From: Aliivibrio_A sp016764915
GTDB lineage: Bacteria > Pseudomonadota > Gammaproteobacteria > Enterobacterales > Vibrionaceae
Reading direction: 5' to 3'
NCBI GenBank assembly: GCA_965224595.1
Contig: OZ245057.1
Coordinates: 868,001 to 932,000 of the forward strand
Length of the DNA: 64,000 bases
The notes beneath the pieces are model-generated. The model was not told where the DNA came from. It made no database searches and saw only the letters and a list, made by a program, of their open reading frames with translations. Positions 48,480 to 58,078 of this stretch are shown one piece after another. The position numbers were made by a program, and so were the translations under genes. Every line of letters begins with the position of its first letter. Position 1 is the first letter of the stretch.

Positions 48480-50630
48480 CTATTGAGCGCTGGCGGATAA
48501 ATTATTAACAGTCACTTCGTTTTTTCTGCTGTAGACAAACAATGTTAAGAAGATAACCAAGCCAATAATGCGTACTACCAATGGCAGATCAGGCCATAAC
48601 AGTAAAAGGGATGAAACCAGAGACACAGCACGCAAACCTAGGTTAAGTGCACTCTCTAAGTAACCTTCCATGGCGGCAATCAACGCATAGGTACCAAATA
48701 CAGCGAAGAAACCTATGGTAAGCACTGTGGTTATATCCCAGCTGATCAAAGAGGTATACGCCATGAGCACCGGCACCAAGTAGAGCCCTTTTGCAATTTT
48801 CCATGCGGTTAATCCCGTTCTCATAGGTGGTGTTTTTGCAATGGTTGCGGCGGCAAAAGCGGTTAAACAGACAGGAGGTGTTACGTTACTGTCTTGCGAT
48901 AACCAGAAGATGATAAGGTGCGCAGCTAACAGTGCAAGCCCAACTTGCTCTAGACCGATTCCCTGTTCAAGTAGCGTACTCATGAAGTCACTCGGTACCA
49001 ACGTTAACAGATGTTGCGCGTCGACAAGGGCCATAGGAGCAGTAAGCGCTTCCATTTTGTCTGGGGCGGCGAGCATAAAGATGGCTCTGGCTTGTTCGGG
49101 TAACTCGCCATTGACGATCAATTGTAACAGCTGCTCTTCAGCGATTAACTGATACAAAGCAGGCGCTGATAACGTGCCAAGCACAATGTAGGCTGCGGTA
49201 ACAGGTAGGCCCATACCAAGAATCAGTGACGCTAAAGCGATCAGCAAGATCATCATCCATAAGCTGCCATTTGACCATTCACTGATCATCAGAGAAAAAG
49301 TGTTACCAATACCGGTGGTGCCGATAACATTAACAATCAAACCAATGCCAGTTAGCAGCAGTGCGGTGGTGGCCATGTTTCTCGCCCCTTGTGCCATTGC
49401 TTCAAAGATGGCTTTTGGTCCCATTTTATTAGGGGATAACCAAGAGGCAACTACCACGGAGATAATCGCAATGCCTGCAGCGTAAGTTGGGGTGAATCCG
49501 GAGACTAACAAACTGACCAACACCACCAAAGGGATCAGATAGTGCCAACCAGAAATTAAGGTTTTAAACACGGGCACCGTCGCAATTTTTATCAGGTGAA
49601 CATTGCTTCTCATCGCCTCGATACGAACAAAGAAGGCCACAGAGAGGAAGTAGATAACGGCAGGAACAATCGAGACCGCAATGATATCGACATAAGGGAT
49701 TTGAGTGTAAGAGGCCATGATAAATGCCCCGGCGCCCATTACTGGAGGCATTAACTGACCTCCCGTCGAGGCGGCGGCTTCAACCCCTGCTGCGAAACGC
49801 GCAGGAAAGCCCGCTTTTTGCATCAAAGGAATGGTGATAACCCCTGTTGATACCGTGTTTGCCACACTGGACCCTGATACGGAACCCATTAAGCCAGAGC
49901 CAAGCACGGCAACAAATCCTGGCCCACCAGTAATTTTCCCAGCCGCAGCTCGTGATACGTCAATGATGTAATCCCCCGCGCCAGATCGAACTAAAAAGGC
50001 ACCAAATAGGATAAACATGAAGACATAACTCCAGCTTATGCGTGAAATGGGACCAAACATCCCTTCAGAGCTGTAGAAACTTCGATAAAGCAGTGTTTCG
50101 GCGCTTAACCCAGGGAAATGGAACATGCCACTGACCCAGCTGCCCCAAAGCACCACATAACTTAATGAGATGATGATAAGAACGGGAATGAACCAACCTG
50201 TTGTACGACGAATAAGCTCAAGTACCACCAAGATAGCCAAAATAGAGAAAATCCAATCACTGGTAATAAACGTCACGCCTCGTTCATACAAGGCATCTTC
50301 AGCTTGGGTAATATAGATTAGGCAGGCGACAGCAACTACAGCCAGTAAAATATCAAACGCGAGTGCCCATTTGCTATTTTTCAATGAGCGATGAGCCGGA
50401 TACCATAGTGCGCAGATAACGGAGAAACCAGCAAAGTGGGTAGCAGAGACCCAGAGCTCAGGCAGTGTGGCAAAAGTATTAAACCAAATATGCAAACAGG
50501 CAAGAATCACCCCGGTCACTGATATGATACTGGTTAACCATGGATAGTGGGTTCGTTGTGGCAATTCAAATTGTTGTAAATCTAATTCAGACGGTTCAGG
50601 TCGGTCTGCAGTAGAGCGGGTATCGGCCAT
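48480..50630 (-). CDS. TAXI-type TRAP transporter fused permease
   Basis: A 716-residue inner-membrane permease in which the small (DctQ-like) and large (DctM-like) TRAP subunits are fused. Many hydrophobic segments; the large-subunit signature SGSSVANTVSTGVITIPLMQ, then FAAGVEAAASTGGQLMPPVMG, is clear. It would drive sodium-coupled uptake of the solute delivered by the TAXI binding protein encoded just upstream. AGGAG lies before the start. Substrate not determined; dicarboxylates or glutamate are typical of the family. Confidence 0.93.
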   Translation of the reverse strand: MADTRSTADRPEPSELDLQQFELPQRTHYPWLTSIISVTGVILACLHIWFNTFATLPELWVSATHFAGFSVICALWYPAHRSLKNSKWALAFDILLAVVAVACLIYITQAEDALYERGVTFITSDWIFSILAILVVLELIRRTTGWFIPVLIIISLSYVVLWGSWVSGMFHFPGLSAETLLYRSFYSSEGMFGPISRISWSYVFMFILFGAFLVRSGAGDYIIDVSRAAAGKITGGPGFVAVLGSGLMGSVSGSSVANTVSTGVITIPLMQKAGFPARFAAGVEAAASTGGQLMPPVMGAGAFIMASYTQIPYVDIIAVSIVPAVIYFLSVAFFVRIEAMRSNVHLIKIATVPVFKTLISGWHYLIPLVVLVSLLVSGFTPTYAAGIAIISVVVASWLSPNKMGPKAIFEAMAQGARNMATTALLLTGIGLIVNVIGTTGIGNTFSLMISEWSNGSLWMMILLIALASLILGMGLPVTAAYIVLGTLSAPALYQLIAEEQLLQLIVNGELPEQARAIFMLAAPDKMEALTAPMALVDAQHLLTLVPSDFMSTLLEQGIGLEQVGLALLAAHLIIFWLSQDSNVTPPVCLTAFAAATIAKTPPMRTGLTAWKIAKGLYLVPVLMAYTSLISWDITTVLTIGFFAVFGTYALIAAMEGYLESALNLGLRAVSLVSSLLLLWPDLPLVVRIIGLVIFLTLFVYSRKNEVTVNNLSASAQ

Positions 50631-50771
50631 GGTAACTCCTGAGTAAACGACGTAAAAGCAACGCTTAATAACTCATTAAGTAGTGTGTAGTTAAGTGAAA
50701 ATTAATCGTGTAAGGTTTGAACAGAAGTGCTGCCACCGGGAGGATTATAGGCAACACTCTGTTCAATATGA

Positions 50772-51788
50772 TTATTTTACAAGCAGGTGAGCAGGGATGT
50801 TGACACCCATCTCTTTGTAGTACTTCGCAGCACCTGGGTGAAGTGGTACTGGCAAACCTGCAATGGCGTTTTCAATGGCCATGGTTTTGGTTGCTTTATG
50901 AATACCATTCAAGAAAGGCAGGTTTTCATACACGGTCTTAGTAAGCATATAAACATCTTGCTCACTGATGTCATCGCGTACGGCTAAGAAGTTTGGTTGT
51001 GCAATGGTGGTGATCGGCTTAGTTTGGCCTGGGTAGGTGTTTGCAGGGATCTCGTACTTAGTCCAAAGATCATAACCATTATTGGCCTGTTTTATCTGCT
51101 CATCAGTGAAGTTTAATACCGTAATTTTGTCACCAAGGGCAGCGTAAGCACGAGTTACGGCACTGACCGGAACGCCAGCAGGGGTATTCATGCCATCGAT
51201 AGCACCATTTTGTAGCGCATCAGCACTGGCACCATAACCTAAGTATGCAAGATTAAAGTCATCCGGTTTCACGCCCAAACCAGACATGATTTGACGACCA
51301 GAACCTTCTGTTCCTGAGTTCTTCTTACCGATTGAGAATTTTTTAGAGTTCAAATTGTTAAGATCGGATACTGTGCCCGATTTTGCTAACTCAGAGCGAA
51401 CCACAAAGTGCTCAACATTTTGCCAAAGCATGGTCACAGATCGCAGATGCTTTTGCGGACCAGAGTTTTTTACTTTACCTTCGCCATTCCATGCCCAAGC
51501 ACCGTATAAACCTTGTAAAATAGCAAACTGTACTTCGTTTTCTCTTAACAGTTTGACGTTCTCACCCGATCCCGCAGAGCTGATTGCTGAGAGAGAGAAG
51601 TGATGTTTAGGCTCCAATTTTATTTTACTTAATGTGGCTAGAGCGACCCCAACCGGATAGTAAGTCCCTCCAGTGGATGCAGTAGCTAGAATATAACTGG
51701 TCTTTTCTGCTGCAGTCACTTGTGAACCAAAAGAAGCCACGATGGCTGTTGCTAATGCTAATGATTTAACTATGGTGCGATTAAACAT
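50772..51788 (-). CDS. TAXI-family TRAP periplasmic solute-binding protein
   Basis: A 338-residue secreted binding protein. Signal peptide about 1-26 (SQVTAA), then YILATASTGGTYYPVGVALA, which contains the family's TGGTYYP loop, and NSGTEGSGRQIMSGLGV. The ATG at 51788 has AAGGAG upstream; an earlier in-frame start is less likely. It precedes the permease gene by about 140 bases. A sigma-54 promoter lies just upstream. Confidence 0.95.
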   Translation of the reverse strand: MFNRTIVKSLALATAIVASFGSQVTAAEKTSYILATASTGGTYYPVGVALATLSKIKLEPKHHFSLSAISSAGSGENVKLLRENEVQFAILQGLYGAWAWNGEGKVKNSGPQKHLRSVTMLWQNVEHFVVRSELAKSGTVSDLNNLNSKKFSIGKKNSGTEGSGRQIMSGLGVKPDDFNLAYLGYGASADALQNGAIDGMNTPAGVPVSAVTRAYAALGDKITVLNFTDEQIKQANNGYDLWTKYEIPANTYPGQTKPITTIAQPNFLAVRDDISEQDVYMLTKTVYENLPFLNGIHKATKTMAIENAIAGLPVPLHPGAAKYYKEMGVNIPAHLLVK

Positions 51789-51834
51789 CTCATTCTCCTT
51801 GTTGATAGCAAATTTGTACATTCATCAGGAGTAT

Positions 51835-51850
51835 TGCAATGCTAATGCCA
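51835..51850 (-). promoter_or_regulatory. Sigma-54 (-24/-12) promoter of the TAXI transporter operon
   Basis: On the minus strand TGGCATTAGCATTGCA matches the consensus TGGCAC-N5-TTGC with one change. It lies about 47 bases before the start codon. The neighbouring DctD-like gene encodes a sigma-54 activator, so this assignment is well supported. Confidence 0.8.
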
Positions 51851-51904
51851 TAAATTAACATATTGTTACTTATGGTTTTTTTGACGTTTATTAAGTGGGA
51901 TGAG

Positions 51905-52073
51905 AAAAAAATGGCCTATTTGTTGATTTTTTGATAAGCAAAAAACGGCCGATTATTTGTATTAATTATGTTTTTTATAAGTAAATGGATTGTTAAATTT
52001 AGTTTAGTGTGATCACTATCAATATTTTTATTGTTGAATCACGCTAAAAATAGCCAATAGGCAAAAAATGGCT
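51905..52073. promoter_or_regulatory. Repeated AAAAAA(T/C)GGC sites, candidate activator-binding region
   Basis: AAAAAATGGCC (from about 51906), AAAAAACGGCC (51940-51950) and AAAAAATGGCT (52063-52073) lie 55-240 bases upstream of the -24/-12 promoter. NtrC-like activators bind repeated sites at this distance. The rest of the 287-base gap between the TAXI gene and the regulator gene shows nothing else. Confidence 0.45.
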
Positions 52074-52075
52074 CA

Positions 52076-53431
52076 TCACAGTTTTACGTAATCAGAGCGG
52101 TTAATACCATATCTGACCATTTTTTGATTTAAGGTTCGTCGTGGCAGATCGAGCTCTTTCATCACATCGATAATACTGCCATTAAATCGTTGCAATGCTT
52201 CTGTAATCACTTTTCGTTCAAAATTTTGCACTTGGGTAGCGAGCGAAAGCTGAGTGTGACTCACATCAGAGGTGGTGGATGGTTTGGTGGCGAGTATTTC
52301 ACCGACGGTGAGCTCATTATCCAGTGCATATCGAACGGCAATATTTTTAAGTTCGCGGACATTACCCGGCCAAGAGTAAGACTGTAAAATTTGCTGATCG
52401 CTAGGGCTCACGGTTCGACATTCTCTGGCGGTCTTTTGCAGATAGTAATCAAACAGTAACAGGATGTCTTCTTGGCGTTCGCGCAGCGGAGGCAGATAGA
52501 GCTGTGCAATGTTGAGTCGATAAAAGAGATCTTGGCGAAAGCTAGGATGGTTGAGTAGATTCTCTTTCGCTGCCGCTATTACGGTGAGATCAATGGGGAT
52601 CTGTTGATTTCCACCTAACCGCTCAACGCTATTTTCTTGTAGTGAACGCAGTACTTTGACTTGCATATTGACTGGCATACTCTCTATTTCATCGAGAAAC
52701 AGCGTGCCTTTATCAGAATATTCCAGCTTACCTATACGGCGCTTATTCGCACCGGTAAATGCGCCCGACTCATGACCAAAAAGCTCACTTTCGAACAACT
52801 GTTCAGGGATGGCGGCACAGTTAATGGGCACATACTCCCCTGATGAACGTTGACTAAATTTATGCAGACAGGTTGCAACCAGATCTTTACCACAACCCGT
52901 CTCACCATAAATAATGACATTAGTATCGATTGCTGCAATTTTTAATATCTGCTCTCTTAAAGTATTCATCGCTTGGCTACGACCAATGATGATTTTTTCG
53001 AGGCCACTGACCTGTTGCAGGTAGTCGCTGCGATCTTTAAAGTCTCCTTGAAGTGTTAAGGCGTCATGAGCGCGAGAAACACTCACTAATAAACGATCGG
53101 GGTCGAAGGGTTTCTCAAAAAAATCGAATGCACCATCTTGTAGCGCTTGGACGGCCATATCGATGTCACCATGACCCGTGATCAATATGATCGGAATGTG
53201 TGGGAATTTGGCCAGCAACTTAGGCATTAGCTTCAGTCCATCGATGTCCGGTAGACGAATATCACTGATGATAATGCCTTGAAAACTGGGTGATAAGGTC
53301 TCTAAAGCACTGTAGCCATCAGCAAAAGCGGTGACATCATAATCGGCAAGTTGCAGCCATTGAGTCGTCGCGGTACGGACAATTTCATCGTCTTCAATCA
53401 GTGCAACTTCTCTGCGATTTCCCTGTGGCAT
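52076..53431 (-). CDS. DctD/NtrC-like sigma-54-dependent response regulator
   Basis: A 451-residue activator. Receiver domain with acceptor D57 (IIISDIRLPDIDG); AAA+ domain with GETGCGKDLV (Walker A), ESGAFTGANKR (sigma-54 contact loop GAFTGA), LFLDEIESM (Walker B) and WPGNVRELKNI; a Fis-type helix-turn-helix at the end (IDVMKELDLPRRTLNQKM). It likely activates the TAXI operon at the adjoining sigma-54 promoter and is phosphorylated by the DctB-like kinase at 46412. Confidence 0.93.
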   Translation of the reverse strand: MPQGNRREVALIEDDEIVRTATTQWLQLADYDVTAFADGYSALETLSPSFQGIIISDIRLPDIDGLKLMPKLLAKFPHIPIILITGHGDIDMAVQALQDGAFDFFEKPFDPDRLLVSVSRAHDALTLQGDFKDRSDYLQQVSGLEKIIIGRSQAMNTLREQILKIAAIDTNVIIYGETGCGKDLVATCLHKFSQRSSGEYVPINCAAIPEQLFESELFGHESGAFTGANKRRIGKLEYSDKGTLFLDEIESMPVNMQVKVLRSLQENSVERLGGNQQIPIDLTVIAAAKENLLNHPSFRQDLFYRLNIAQLYLPPLRERQEDILLLFDYYLQKTARECRTVSPSDQQILQSYSWPGNVRELKNIAVRYALDNELTVGEILATKPSTTSDVSHTQLSLATQVQNFERKVITEALQRFNGSIIDVMKELDLPRRTLNQKMVRYGINRSDYVKL

Positions 53432-53581
53432 AACTCATCCCTGCTGTGTTCAATGTCATTAACTTATACAGTTAGACATAAAATTGCACTCTTCTCTTGA
53501 AAATGGTGTGGGTTAAATGTCATTATTCAGCCATAAAATGAGTTGTTATCGCAATATCGCTACATTTACTTCGGAGTAAAC

Positions 53582-54103
53582 ATGGCCAAGTTAAGCCTAC
53601 AAGAGCAGCTATTAAAAGCGGGTCTTGTGAATCAAAAGAAATTAAATAAAACGGCAAAATCATCTAAAAAATCTCGAACTCAAGCCAAAGAAGCAAAAGC
53701 GGCGGTTGAAGCCAATAAAACGGCGCAACTTGAGCGAGATAAAGAGTTGAATCGTCAACGTGATAATGACGCTGCACAAAAAGCGGTGGCGTATCAAATT
53801 AAGCAGCTTATTGAGATGAACTTGATTGACCGTAAAGAGGGAGATATCGGTTATAACTTTACTGATGACACCACGGTTAAGAAGATCTATGTTGATAAGA
53901 TGACCCAAGCGCAACTCGTTGCTGGTTTATTAGCGATAGTTCGTTTCGGCGAAGGTTATGAAGTGATTCCTGCCGTCGTAGCAGATAAAATTGCCCAACG
54001 TGATGAGAGCATCATTGTTTTGAATAATGAAACGGTGATAACTGAAGTGGACGAAGATGATCCGTACGCTGATTTCCAAATTCCAGATGACTTGATGTGG
54101 TAA
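53582..54103 (+). CDS. YaiL-like DUF2058 protein
   Basis: A 173-residue charged protein. The N-terminus LSLQEQLLKAGLVNQKKLNK is the family hallmark, followed by a lysine/glutamine-rich coiled segment and the domain LIDRKEGDIGYNFTDDTTVK. DUF2058 members (E. coli YaiL) are described as nucleic-acid-associated; function uncertain. GGAG precedes the ATG at 53582; an earlier in-frame start exists but lacks support. Confidence 0.9.
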   Translation: MAKLSLQEQLLKAGLVNQKKLNKTAKSSKKSRTQAKEAKAAVEANKTAQLERDKELNRQRDNDAAQKAVAYQIKQLIEMNLIDRKEGDIGYNFTDDTTVKKIYVDKMTQAQLVAGLLAIVRFGEGYEVIPAVVADKIAQRDESIIVLNNETVITEVDEDDPYADFQIPDDLMW

Positions 54104-54122
54104 TTTAATACAAGATTAAAAG

Positions 54123-54169
54123 AAAAGCCCCAGAGTTTACCTAAACTAGGTTTGCTCTGGGGCTTTTTT
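54123..54169. terminator. Strong bidirectional terminator
   Basis: AAAAGCCCCAGAG and CTCTGGGGCTTTT form a strong stem with T runs on both strands, between the YaiL-like and chemoreceptor genes. Confidence 0.88.
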
Positions 54170-54186
54170 GTGGCTATTAATGAGTG

Positions 54187-56055
54187 TTATACGATGAACT
54201 TATTCAAAATTTCATCTTGTTGCTGCACTCTTGATACCTGTGTTTTCATCTCGGTAGCAGAATCAAGTGCACGACCGGATACCTGCTCAGAGAGATCTCG
54301 AATATTAAAGGTATTGGTGTTGATCTCTTCTGCAACTTGACTCTGCTCCTCAGCGGCAGAGGCTATCTGTAGATTCATGTCATTGATGGCAATGATGGCA
54401 TCACGGATTTTGTTGAGAGAGGAGTCGGCCTCAATCGCTTTTTCAACTGTTTCCGCCGCAAGTGATTTCGATTGATTCATCACGCTGGCTGCTTGCGAAG
54501 CGCCTGTTTGTAGCTGCTCAATCATGTTACGAATTTGAGTAGTAGACTCTTGAGTACGTTGAGCCAAGGTTCTGACTTCATCGGCAACGACAGCAAAACC
54601 ACGGCCAGATTCACCCGCACGCGCCGCTTCTATCGCTGCGTTAAGTGCTAATAGGTTAGTTTGGTCTGCAATTCCAGTGATCACCGATAAAATGGATTCA
54701 ATGTTATCCGTGGCATGAGCAAGTTCTTGTACAACTTCAACCGCCTGATCAATTTGACCGGAGAGTGAGTTAATAACATTAGTGGTTTGCACCACGACTT
54801 CAACCCCTTGTGCTGCAGCAGCATCCGCTTCTTGAGCCGCTGTTGCCGCTCCTTGAGCGTTGCCTGCTACATCGGCTGATGTGGTTGCCATCTCATTCAT
54901 TGCGGTTGCCAATTGCTCGACCTCTGCTAATTGGGTAGAGATATCTGTGGCCGACAACTCGGTATCATGTGCGGTTTTTTCCGTACTCACCCGTATATCA
55001 ACACTTATCTCTTTGGTCTCTTTGATTAAGGTCTGCAGCTTAGCGGTAAATAGATTGAAGTTCGTTGCCAGTATAGAAAACTCCTCGTCGGTATTGGTAT
55101 CTAAGCGGCGAGTGAGATCCCCTTGTCCAGAAGCGGCATCTAACATGGCGTCGTTGAGTACGGTTAATGGTTTCATTAATGTTTTCAAAATGAACATCAG
55201 TAAAAATAACGAGGCAAGAACAGCCAACGAAGTGAAAATGATTGAGGCATTTCGAAGATCTGTAATTGACTGGTAGGCGATATCATGATCAATCACCACG
55301 CCGACATACCAATCTTGAGTATTGGTCTGCTTAAAGGTCAATAAGGTATCTTTACCATTCAGTGTTACAAATTTAGTGGTAGATTCAATTTTATTGTCAC
55401 CTAAAAATGCACTCATATTTTTGCCCAACAGCTCTTTCTGCGGATGGGTAATAATGGTGCCTTTTGAGTCGACTAAAAAAGCGTAACCAGCATCAAAAAG
55501 CGAGACCTGTTTCATCCTCTCACCTAGATTAGCTAAGCTGACATCAAAAAACATCGCCCCAAAAAAAGTGCCGTTGTCTAAAAGGGGGGAGGCAACAGAG
55601 ATTAAGATCTCTTTGGTCATTGAGTCTGCGTAGGGCGCCGTTACCACGGTCTTCCCTGCCGCTTTTGCATCAATGTACCAAGGTCTAACTCTTGGGTCCC
55701 ATGACGAACCTGGATCCCACGTTGCGTCATTACTAAAATTTGAACCGTCGGAATCTAAACCGATACCAACCAGTATGTAAGCCTCTTTAATGTTGGATTT
55801 GTTGATGATGTTAGTAGCACTCTCTTGTGAAAAATCATCCGAGACCAATTTACTGACATAATCGGCCATATCCGATTTATCTTTAAGTTGAACATCAATG
55901 GTACTTTGCAGGCCATAGATAATTTCATCGGTACTTTTTTGCACTATATTTTCAATATGCGTTGATACTTGCATTGACTGCCAAACCGACATGATAGTCA
56001 TTGCTGCAAAAACTATTATGGATGAGCTCACAACAACCTTGTGATTAAACTTCAT
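54187..56055 (-). CDS. dCache chemoreceptor, possible amino-acid sensor
   Basis: A 622-residue methyl-accepting chemotaxis protein. Membrane segments about 8-26 and 272-293 enclose a dCache_1 domain. It contains R124, W126, Y127 and D129 (RPWYID) and D144 (PYADS), five of the six positions of the amino-acid-binding motif of dCache_1; the first position is W119 rather than tyrosine. HAMP, then the signalling hairpin DQTNLLALNAAIEAARAGES and GRGFAVVADEVRTLAQRTQ. No CheR-binding tail. It is divergent from dctP. Confidence 0.92.
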   Translation of the reverse strand: MKFNHKVVVSSSIIVFAAMTIMSVWQSMQVSTHIENIVQKSTDEIIYGLQSTIDVQLKDKSDMADYVSKLVSDDFSQESATNIINKSNIKEAYILVGIGLDSDGSNFSNDATWDPGSSWDPRVRPWYIDAKAAGKTVVTAPYADSMTKEILISVASPLLDNGTFFGAMFFDVSLANLGERMKQVSLFDAGYAFLVDSKGTIITHPQKELLGKNMSAFLGDNKIESTTKFVTLNGKDTLLTFKQTNTQDWYVGVVIDHDIAYQSITDLRNASIIFTSLAVLASLFLLMFILKTLMKPLTVLNDAMLDAASGQGDLTRRLDTNTDEEFSILATNFNLFTAKLQTLIKETKEISVDIRVSTEKTAHDTELSATDISTQLAEVEQLATAMNEMATTSADVAGNAQGAATAAQEADAAAAQGVEVVVQTTNVINSLSGQIDQAVEVVQELAHATDNIESILSVITGIADQTNLLALNAAIEAARAGESGRGFAVVADEVRTLAQRTQESTTQIRNMIEQLQTGASQAASVMNQSKSLAAETVEKAIEADSSLNKIRDAIIAINDMNLQIASAAEEQSQVAEEINTNTFNIRDLSEQVSGRALDSATEMKTQVSRVQQQDEILNKFIV

Positions 56056-56411
56056 GGAACACCTCTTGTGTAGTTGCCTGAAAGTAAATCGTTTACTTTA
56101 GTGTAGTACGAAATATTTTATTATTGTTGAACTTATCAATTCGGCATATGCAACATAATCTTTAACGTTTTATGGATAATTAATAACATTAATCACAAGA
56201 ATAATTCTCTTATCTGTCATTGATGTGTCACATTCCACCCTTTTTTATTTCTTCAGCTCGCATTTTGAATATTCGGCTGAGTATTTCATGATTGAACGGC
56301 TTTCCAAAACATAATTACCGCTTATATTTAACACGTAATTAACATTGAGTGCGATATTGCATTCATTGAACGAAATGCCCTACATCAATACTAAAAAAAG
56401 GAAGTTTAGAA
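56056..56411. other. 356-base divergent region before dctP
   Basis: AT-rich. It holds the palindrome at 56081 and probably the dctP promoter. TGAGTGCGATATTGCA (near 56347) has the -12 TTGCA but not the -24 GG of a sigma-54 promoter. Nothing else stands out. Confidence 0.4.
56081..56099. promoter_or_regulatory. Palindrome upstream of the chemoreceptor gene
   Basis: AAAGTAAA and TTTACTTT are perfect inverted copies with a three-base centre, 25 bases upstream of the chemoreceptor start. Its position suggests a repressor site; the protein is unknown. Confidence 0.4.
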
Positions 56412-57401
56412 ATGAATAAGTTAAAAACAACGCTGACGGGATTAGCGCTAGTAATTGGTATGACATCAGCGGTAGCATTTGCAGCACCAATTGAAATTAA
56501 ATTTTCACATGTGGTTGCTGAAAATACGCCTAAAGGTCAAATGGCGATTAAATTTAAACAGTTGGTGGATGAGCGTTTAAAAGGCAAAGTAGAAGTCAAT
56601 GTTTACCCAAATGCACAGCTATTTGGTGATAACAAAGTATTGGAAGCGATGTTGTTAGGTGATGTTGAAATTGCAGCTCCCTCTTTATCTAAGTTCAACA
56701 AGTACACTAAACAGTTACAGGTGTTTGATCTACCGTTCCTTTTCAAAGACATGGCCGCGGTTGACCGTTTTCAACAAGGACCAGCAGGACAAGGTTTGTT
56801 GAATGCTTTAGATAAAAAAGGATTAGTGGGACTGGGTTACTTACATAACGGCATGAAGCAATTATCAGCAAGTAATCCAATCAAAATTCCTGCCGATATT
56901 AAAGGTAAGAAATTCCGCATTATGTCATCTGATGTATTGGCTGCACAGTTTGAAGCGGTAGGTGCTGTTCCTCTTAAAAAACCATTTTCTGAAGTATTTA
57001 CGCTATTGCAAACTCGCGCAATTGATGGTCAAGAAAATACTTGGTCAAACATCTACTCGAAAAAATTCTTCGAAGTTCAGCCGTACATCACCGAGTCTAA
57101 CCACGGCGTATTGGATTACTTCGTTGTTACCTCTAAAGAGTTCTGGATGGGGTTAGATGATGATCTTCGTCCACAAGTGAAAAAAGCCCTTGATGAGGCG
57201 ATTGCTTATGGTAATCAAATCGCGGCAGACAAAGCTAATATTGATAGGCAAGCAATTGTTAACTCTAAGCGTTCTAAAGTTCTTAGCTTAACAGACGCTG
57301 AACGTGCACTTTGGGTAGAAGCAATGAAGCCAGTATGGAGCCAGTTCGAAGATGAAATTGGTAAAGATCTTATCCAAGCTGCTGTTAAATCAAACATGTA
57401 A
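56412..57401 (+). CDS. dctP: DctP: TRAP dicarboxylate-binding protein
   Basis: A 329-residue periplasmic binding protein. Signal peptide 1-24 (AVAFA), then IEIKFSHVVAENTPKGQMAI and LGYLHNGMKQLSASNPI, as in DctP proteins binding C4-dicarboxylates through a conserved arginine (KGKKFRIM). AAAGGAAG precedes the ATG. First gene of dctPQM. Confidence 0.94.
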   Translation: MNKLKTTLTGLALVIGMTSAVAFAAPIEIKFSHVVAENTPKGQMAIKFKQLVDERLKGKVEVNVYPNAQLFGDNKVLEAMLLGDVEIAAPSLSKFNKYTKQLQVFDLPFLFKDMAAVDRFQQGPAGQGLLNALDKKGLVGLGYLHNGMKQLSASNPIKIPADIKGKKFRIMSSDVLAAQFEAVGAVPLKKPFSEVFTLLQTRAIDGQENTWSNIYSKKFFEVQPYITESNHGVLDYFVVTSKEFWMGLDDDLRPQVKKALDEAIAYGNQIAADKANIDRQAIVNSKRSKVLSLTDAERALWVEAMKPVWSQFEDEIGKDLIQAAVKSNM

Positions 57402-57502
57402 TTCTTTGTGCATATTGTAGTTATCACAATTTGCTCTATGTCGTAGCGCAGTATAAATAGGCACTATATTACGTTTTAGAGCAGATTGACTAAGGGGAAA
57501 TC

Positions 57503-58078
57503 ATGTCGAATCGTTTAGTAAAAATCTTGCATCGATTTGAAGAAAACACAATCAGTCTGTTACTGGTATCGATTACATTGCTTGTTTTCATTGAAGTCAT
57601 TTTGCGATTTGTTTTCAATACAGGTCTGCTTTGGGCACAAGAGGTCACGTTGTACTTATCTGCGTGGATGGTTCTAATGGGCGCGTCATGGGGAGTGAGA
57701 GAGGGAACACACATTGGCGTTGATGCCATGGTAAAGCTACTCCCTAAGAAAGGTCAACGCATTGTTACGTTATGCTCCATTGCACTGTGTTTGGTTTATT
57801 GTGGTCTGTTTTTATATGGAAGTTGGGTGTACTTAAGCAAAATGAAGATGATTGCCATCGAGATGGACGATCTTCCGATTGAAAAATGGATAGCAATGAG
57901 CTGCTTGATATTTGGTTTTGCTTTAACTGGACTTCGACTGTTAGTGATCGGCTTTCAAGTTATGAAAGGAACACGCATTGGGTTTGGTTTTGCTGATGAA
58001 GCAAAAGACAGTATGCATTTAGCGGATCAAGTTAAAGCGGAAGATTTAGATATCACCAAGGATGAGGACCGCAAATAA
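57503..58078 (+). CDS. dctQ: DctQ: TRAP small permease subunit
   Basis: A 191-residue membrane protein with four membrane segments. FIEVILRFVFNTGLLWAQEV is the typical DctQ motif and SWGVREGTHIGVDAMV follows. It overlaps dctM by one base and completes the TRAP permease with it. Confidence 0.93.
   Translation: MSNRLVKILHRFEENTISLLLVSITLLVFIEVILRFVFNTGLLWAQEVTLYLSAWMVLMGASWGVREGTHIGVDAMVKLLPKKGQRIVTLCSIALCLVYCGLFLYGSWVYLSKMKMIAIEMDDLPIEKWIAMSCLIFGFALTGLRLLVIGFQVMKGTRIGFGFADEAKDSMHLADQVKAEDLDITKDEDRK

Noticed and set aside
56340..56365. Possible sigma-54 promoter before dctP
   Set aside because: TTGCA is present but the essential -24 GG is missing (GA instead).
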